DNA of 64,000 nt from an uncultured Gammaproteobacteria bacterium (GTDB taxonomy: Bacteria; Pseudomonadota; Gammaproteobacteria; GCA-001735895): positions 204,281 through 268,280 of the forward strand of contig CAMYLU010000001.1 of the NCBI GenBank assembly GCA_947259485.1, written 5' to 3'. The position numbers and the translations under genes are program-made. The notes under the pieces are model-generated. The model ran no database searches and was not told the origin of the DNA. It was given only the letters and a program-made list of their open reading frames with translations. Below, piece after piece: positions 62,982-64,000 of the stretch (the first letter of the stretch is position 1; the number at the start of each line of letters is the position of its first letter).

Positions 62982-63995
62982 TTAATTATCAAGCAATTCA
63001 GAAATTGCCTGGTCGAGATAGTGCTGGAACTCTGGGTCATTGCCCGGTGACGCGACACAGTGTCCCCAGGGTGATTCGTAAATGCGCAGTTCTCCGCCGA
63101 TGATATGTTCGATTTCATACTGGTTATCCTCGGGCCGGAAATATAAATCATTGCCACAAACGATAACGATGGTTTCTGCCTTGATCGCGTTCAGCGCCGC
63201 CTTGAAATCGTTTTGATAGAGATCATTGGCGCTAATGTCGGCCTGTTGCCAGGTCCTGAGCTTGCACAGTAAGTCATTGGCGTCCCAATCGAGATGATCC
63301 TGTTCCCAGTCCTGCAACAAAGCCTCGGCGCTGTCGAAGCCCTGCAGACGATACATTTGTTCGCGGTAAAAGGTTTGCGAGAAAGCCCAGCCGGCGTAAA
63401 CACGGCCGAACGCTTTCAGGCCTTTTACCGGCGGACTGGTGTAATTACCGTCGGCATATGCTGCGTCAGCCTGTAAGGCCGCCTTAACGCCTTCGAGGAA
63501 AACGATATTGTGCTCGGAGGTTTTCGCGGAAGCGCAAAACGGTAGTATCGCGTTGACGAAGTCCGGGTACTGCGCCCCCCATTGAAACGACTGGCAACCC
63601 GCCATCGACCAGCCGGTGACGAGCGCGATGCTGTTGACACCGAGTTCCTCGGTGAGCAATCGATACTGTGCCCTGATATTGTCGTACAGGGTGATATCGG
63701 GAAAACTGGCTGCGTTAAACGGAGCCGGGGTATTACTCGGTGACGATGAAATACCGTTACCAAACAGGTTGATCGATACCACGTAATGACGTGCCGGGTC
63801 GATGGCCCTGCCGGTTCCGAAGAAACCCTCGTTGCGCATGTGACTGCCGGTGTAAAAAGTCGGCAGTACCACGACGTTGTCGCTATTTTCGTTCAGCTCA
63901 CCATAAGTTTTATAGGCGAGCTGCGCGCCAGGCAGGACCGCACCGGACTGCAGCTCGAAATCACCGAGGCTAAAAACTGAATGCTCGTCAGGCAT
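62982..63995 (-). CDS. MetX-like alpha/beta-hydrolase (homoserine acetyltransferase family)
   Basis: 337 residues, start ATG at 63995 close to the window edge. The nucleophile elbow reads TGWSMAGCQSFQWG near residue 146, with the acid in VCGNDLYFRPEDN and the His in SPWGHCVASPG. The N-terminal QLAYKTYGELNENSDNVVVL and the GNGISSSPSNT loop match the MetX fold, but true MetX is about 370-400 residues and this is shorter, so it may be a hydrolase or transferase for another substrate. Confidence 0.86.
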   Translation of the reverse strand: MPDEHSVFSLGDFELQSGAVLPGAQLAYKTYGELNENSDNVVVLPTFYTGSHMRNEGFFGTGRAIDPARHYVVSINLFGNGISSSPSNTPAPFNAASFPDITLYDNIRAQYRLLTEELGVNSIALVTGWSMAGCQSFQWGAQYPDFVNAILPFCASAKTSEHNIVFLEGVKAALQADAAYADGNYTSPPVKGLKAFGRVYAGWAFSQTFYREQMYRLQGFDSAEALLQDWEQDHLDWDANDLLCKLRTWQQADISANDLYQNDFKAALNAIKAETIVIVCGNDLYFRPEDNQYEIEHIIGGELRIYESPWGHCVASPGNDPEFQHYLDQAISELLDN

Positions 63996-64000
63996 GGTTT

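Noticed and set aside
1-64000. CRISPR array, phage, integron or transposase
   Set aside because: No regularly spaced identical repeats, integrase, transposase or phage structural genes were seen in either strand.

Overview
The window (about 52% GC by eye) is chromosomal DNA from a gammaproteobacterium, probably a free-living marine or aquatic one. The evidence is the conserved gene order hemA-prfA-prmC on one strand facing TPR lipoprotein-lolB-ispE-tRNA-Gln-prs-rplY-pth-ychF on the other, plus recG, uvrD and a family-B polymerase (PolB) that look like the Enterobacteria/Pseudomonas proteins. The closest genus cannot be named from the sequence alone. No phage, transposase, CRISPR array, rRNA or plasmid gene was seen.

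Layout. 1-9139: recG (5' end outside the window), a P-loop protein of unknown function, moeA-moaE, a small hypothetical gene, uvrD and a hydroxyisobutyrate-dehydrogenase-like gene. 9140-9727 is an AT-rich non-coding stretch with phased A-tracts, palindromes and a strong terminator. 9728-16383: a quinone oxidoreductase, then a leftward block read hemA, prfA, prmC, a hypothetical gene, an orphan FetB-like permease and an SRPBCC/GyrI-like protein; a 128-bp nested palindrome lies between prfA and prmC. 16510-23701: the housekeeping block ending in tRNA-Met, followed by a partial duplicate of the tRNA 3' end 171 bp downstream. 23958-32885: a lone secretin-type protein, a Rieske-glutamate-synthase fusion, a bacterial voltage-gated sodium channel, a dipeptidase and PhzF-like pair, an HNH protein and a divergent serine hydroxymethyltransferase.

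32915-55878 is rich in amine and one-carbon catabolism: two MttB-like methyltransferases without pyrrolysine, one overlapping a dimethylglycine/sarcosine-dehydrogenase-like flavoprotein and one in tandem with a TMADH/old-yellow-enzyme flavoprotein. The second pair is divergent from a LysR regulator followed by SDR, enolase-superfamily, serine hydrolase and EamA exporter genes. The set looks like machinery for demethylating quaternary or methylated amines and passing C1 units to tetrahydrofolate and serine; the substrate is not determined by the sequence. Interspersed are polB, deaD, a creatininase-like gene and a second copy of the P-loop family. 55901-63995 holds a small unannotated ORF, a pentapeptide-repeat protein, a cysteine synthase-glutaredoxin fusion, a DAO-family flavoprotein, a PhyH dioxygenase, a Fur-boxed iron-binding protein gene, a cupin and a MetX-like hydrolase.

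The most unusual items are the two P-loop paralogues sharing a long uncharacterised N-terminal domain, the tRNA-Met 3'-end duplication carrying a palindromic repeat that is also found inside the prfA-prmC gap, the coupled 41-codon ORF in front of a divergent SHMT, and several enzymes whose expected catalytic residues are replaced.
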